Origin: Nocardiopsaceae bacterium
GTDB taxonomy: Bacteria > Actinomycetota > Actinomycetes > Streptosporangiales > Streptosporangiaceae
DNA length: 7,784 nt
Reading direction: 5' to 3'
NCBI GenBank assembly: GCA_031254715.1
Contig: JAIRTY010000239.1
Location: 1-7,784, forward strand
Under the pieces are notes generated by a model, which worked only from the letters and a program-made list of their open reading frames with translations, was not told the DNA's origin and ran no database searches. The position numbers and the translations under genes are program-made. How positions within the stretch are numbered: position 1 is the stretch's first letter; each line of letters starts with the position of its first letter. This document shows positions 5,746 through 7,784 of the stretch, one piece after another.

Positions 5746-7784
5746 CTAGCGGCCGCGGGCGGCGCCGTTCGGGACGGCGGCATCGGGACCGGCGTCAGGC
5801 AGTGACCTGACGTTCGACGCCGGCTTGCCATTCGGCGCCGGTCCCGATGCCCCGCCAGCCGCCTGGCGGGGGGCAGCATCCGCTTTCGCGTCCGCTTTCG
5901 CATTCGCTTTCGCGTCTGCGTCCAGGCGCGGCCCGACCCCGAGCTTCTCCTTGATCTTCTTCTCGATCTCGTTGGCCAGATCCGGGTTGTCCCGCAGGAA
6001 CGCGCGGGCGTTCTCCTTGCCCTGGCCGAGCTGGTCGCCTTCGTGGGTGTACCAGGCACCGGACTTGCGCACGATTCCCTGCTCGACGCCGAGGTCGATC
6101 AACCCGCCCTCCCGGCTGATCCCGATACCGAACAAGATATCGAACTCGGCGGTCTTGAAGGGGCTCGCTACCTTGTTCTTGACAACCTTCACCCGGGTGC
6201 GGCTGCCGACTGGCTCGGTGCCGTCCTTGAGCGTCTCGATCCGGCGCACGTCCAGGCGGACCGACGAGTAGAACTTCAGCGCCCGCCCGCCGCTGGTGGT
6301 CTCGGGACTGTTGTGGACCATGACGCCGTCAACGAAGTAACTGTGCGATCCCTCGACCTCGATGTCGAAGCGGTTCATCGACCGGGTCTGCGGCTTGACG
6401 TGGATGTCCAGGACCCGGGCCGGAACGGGACGGGTCCTGGCGAGAGCGAACTCCGGCCGGACGGTGAACCTGCCCCGGAACCGCGGCAGCAGCTTGTAGT
6501 CCATGGAGGGGTGGACATAGGGCGCGACGAGTTCCTGGAACTTCTCCGACGCCGCCGTGGTGAACAGGAGATGGGTCTTCTTCCTCGCTCCCCGGGAGGT
6601 GAGCCTGACGTCCAGCCCGTGGGTATCACGCAGATAGCTGGCGAGCCGGTCCCGTGAGCCGGGGCTCATGGCCTCGACGCAGATCTCGATCCGGCCGGTG
6701 CCGCCCTTGGTGCGCTCCTGGACGCCCTTCGAGCGGACGGTGAAGCAGCCGTCGTCCATATACCAGACGGCCAGCGCCAGCGGCGTGAGGCGCTTGAGAT
6801 AGTCCCAGGTGAGGTGCTTCTTGCCGTCGCCGAAGTAGACGACCTCGCGCAGCTCGCCCAGTTCGGGCAGCGGGGTGAAGTCGGCGAACACGGCGCCCTT
6901 GGCGTTCGATGTCTTCGCGTGCCCGATGTTCGCCAGCAGCGACACCTTCCAGTCCAGATAAGCTGCCTGCTTCGCGCCGTGCCCCAGCCGGAGCCGGGTG
7001 CCGGACGTGCCCCTGCGAGCCGGGGAGAGATTCCCGTCACCCATGAGCGACCCGAGGATCACCTGGACCTGCTGCTCACCCAGGCGGTGCTGCTCCGCGA
7101 CGACGACCCGGTCGCCGGGAAGCAGTTCGCCCGCGGGGCGCCAGCCGCCGGGCGTGCGGATGAGGTGGTTCTCGGTGGCGGCGAATCGCGCCCCTCCGCT
7201 CTTCCCCGACTTGGCGACGGTGAACTGGAGGAACCGCTCCGCCTTGCCGTTGTCGAACCAGTTCACGATCCGGCGGGGGACGACGCGGTCGGTTTCCGGG
7301 TCGTAGGAGAGGACCTCGACGTCCATCCGCTGGTCGACGATCTTGCCGATCTTCTCCTGGGTGCCGTCGGCCAGCGTGACCCGGGTCGAGTACGACATAC
7401 AGCCGAACATCACACCGACCTTCTCCCGCAGCTGGTTGATGAAGACGGCGGTGGTCCTGGTCTGGTTCAGCGCGCCGGCCAGCTTGCGCAGGGCCTGGGA
7501 CATGAGCCGGGCCTGCAGGCCGACGTGGCTGTCCCCCATCTCGCCCTCGATCTCGGCCCGCGGCACCAGGGCGGCGACCGAGTCGATGACGATGACGTCG
7601 ATCGCACCGGAGCGGATCAGCATGTCCGCGATCTCCAGCGCCTGCTCCCCGGTGTCGGGCTGGGACACCAGCAGCGCATCGGTGTCGACCCCCAGCTTCT
7701 TCGCGTACTCGGGGTCAAGCGCGTGCTCGGCGTCGATGAACGCGGCGATCCCGCCCGCCTTCTGCGCGCTGGCAACCGCATGCA
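5746..7784 (-). CDS. recA: RecA recombinase containing an intein (5' end outside window)
   Basis: RecA forms ATP-dependent filaments on single-stranded DNA, drives homologous recombination and promotes LexA self-cleavage. The gene runs off the right edge. The first complete codon (7782-7780) reads His-Ala-Val, corresponding to about residue 78 of E. coli RecA, so the N-terminus and Walker A loop lie outside. Visible motifs are AFIDAEHALDPEYAKKLGV (with the catalytic Glu), SQPDTGEQALEI, Walker B DVIVIDSVAAL, loop L1 EGEMGDSHVG, the INQLREKVGVMFG strand and, after the intein, loop L2 SPETTSGGRALKFYSSVRLDVRR. The intein lies between Gly (7404-7402) and Ser (6309-6307), inside L2, so the unspliced precursor should not bind DNA properly. 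The mature part in the window is 127 + 187 residues. The C-terminal tail is longer than in E. coli and includes a KADA/NAKA repeat (5876-5923), followed by a Gly/Pro/Ala-rich disordered end. recX follows after six bases. The frame is intact throughout. Confidence 0.97.
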   Translation of the reverse strand, partial: HAVASAQKAGGIAAFIDAEHALDPEYAKKLGVDTDALLVSQPDTGEQALEIADMLIRSGAIDVIVIDSVAALVPRAEIEGEMGDSHVGLQARLMSQALRKLAGALNQTRTTAVFINQLREKVGVMFGCMSYSTRVTLADGTQEKIGKIVDQRMDVEVLSYDPETDRVVPRRIVNWFDNGKAERFLQFTVAKSGKSGGARFAATENHLIRTPGGWRPAGELLPGDRVVVAEQHRLGEQQVQVILGSLMGDGNLSPARRGTSGTRLRLGHGAKQAAYLDWKVSLLANIGHAKTSNAKGAVFADFTPLPELGELREVVYFGDGKKHLTWDYLKRLTPLALAVWYMDDGCFTVRSKGVQERTKGGTGRIEICVEAMSPGSRDRLASYLRDTHGLDVRLTSRGARKKTHLLFTTAASEKFQELVAPYVHPSMDYKLLPRFRGRFTVRPEFALARTRPVPARVLDIHVKPQTRSMNRFDIEVEGSHSYFVDGVMVHNSPETTSGGRALKFYSSVRLDVRRIETLKDGTEPVGSRTRVKVVKNKVASPFKTAEFDILFGIGISREGGLIDLGVEQGIVRKSGAWYTHEGDQLGQGKENARAFLRDNPDLANEIEKKIKEKLGVGPRLDADAKANAKADAKADAAPRQAAGGASGPAPNGKPASNVRSLPDAGPDAAVPNGAARGR
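5876..5923 (-). repeat. 12-bp tandem repeat in the RecA C-terminal tail
   Basis: Four consecutive 12-bp units occupy 5876-5887, 5888-5899, 5900-5911 and 5912-5923 on the plus strand: gcatccgctttc, gcgtccgctttc, gcattcgctttc and the diverged gcgtctgcgtcc. On the coding strand they give DADA-KANA-KADA-KADA, an alternating charged/Ala tract after the RecA core. The unit is a multiple of three, so slippage would keep the frame. Confidence 0.85.
6310..7401 (-). mobile_element. RecA intein with LAGLIDADG homing endonuclease (RecA-b type insertion site)
   Basis: This in-frame protein-splicing element has 364 residues, from Cys1 (TGT, 7401-7399) to Asn364 (AAC, 6312-6310). Splicing motifs are complete. 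Block A is CMSYSTRVTLADG (1-13). Block B is TENHLIRT, with Thr76 and His79. Block F is RFDIEVEGSHSYFVDG (344-359). Block G is VMVHN, giving the penultimate His363 and terminal Asn364, followed by Ser as the +1 extein nucleophile. The middle holds a two-motif LAGLIDADG endonuclease: LGSLMGDGN (116-124, Asp122) and LAVWYMDDGC (210-219, Asp216/Asp217). Both acidic catalytic positions are kept, so the endonuclease looks active. From memory, the insertion site and N-terminal sequence match the M. leprae RecA intein (site b) and not the M. tuberculosis one (site a). Intein-free alleles of recA would be its homing target. Splicing is expected to be autocatalytic after translation and restores the RecA L2 loop. 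Confidence 0.96.

Noticed and set aside
5746..7784. recA as a pseudogene or a fusion with another enzyme
   Set aside because: The insertion is in frame, bounded exactly by Cys1 and His-Asn/Ser, and the RecA sequence continues correctly on both sides, so it is an intein.
1..7784. CRISPR array, tRNA, rRNA, transposase or phage genes
   Set aside because: No spaced direct repeats, no tRNA T-loop pattern within a cloverleaf and no recognisable mobile-element protein other than the intein endonuclease were seen on either strand.

Overview
The window is GC-rich, densely packed DNA that reads as the chromosome of a high-GC Actinomycetota. The evidence is strong codon GC bias, Ala/Arg/Gly-rich proteins, the recA-recX-rny gene order familiar from that phylum, and a RecA intein at the site known from Mycobacterium leprae RecA. 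I cannot name a genus from the sequence alone.

Layout. (1) Positions 1-141 (+) hold the C-terminal tail of a gene that enters from the left; the tail has pentapeptide repeats and is very basic. (2) Positions 185-1825 (-) form a tightly overlapped three-gene operon: an ECF sigma factor, a small soluble zinc-type (ZAS) anti-sigma factor and an MscS-like membrane protein. The overlaps are ATGA and 8 nt. (3) Positions 1996-2703 (+) hold a divergent second MscS-like/TM_helix-repeat membrane protein. The 170-bp divergent intergenic region carries a perfect 14-bp inverted repeat with similar sequences further out on both sides. (4) Positions 2771-4408 (-) encode ribonuclease Y, convergent with the second channel gene. 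(5) Positions 4409-4965 are about 560 bp with no convincing gene but several hairpins. (6) Positions 4966-5739 (-) encode RecX, six bases downstream of recA. (7) From 5746 to the right edge (-) runs recA. Its 5' end is outside the window, and it is interrupted in frame by a 364-residue intein carrying a LAGLIDADG homing endonuclease (6310-7401).

How the genes work together. recA and recX are a standard recombinase/modulator pair. RecA must splice out the intein to restore its L2 DNA-binding loop, because the intein sits inside that loop. rny encodes a membrane-anchored mRNA decay endonuclease and appears to be its own transcription unit. The left half is the accessory-looking part: an ECF sigma factor, its likely inhibitor, and two related MscS-like proteins arranged around one shared palindromic control region. 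This suggests a membrane-tension or envelope-stress regulon. It recalls the CmpX-SigX pairing (TM_helix/MscS-like protein plus ECF sigma factor) of Pseudomonas, but with a zinc-type anti-sigma factor and two channel paralogues. This is the best candidate here for an undescribed system. The functional link is inferred from gene order and protein features, not demonstrated.
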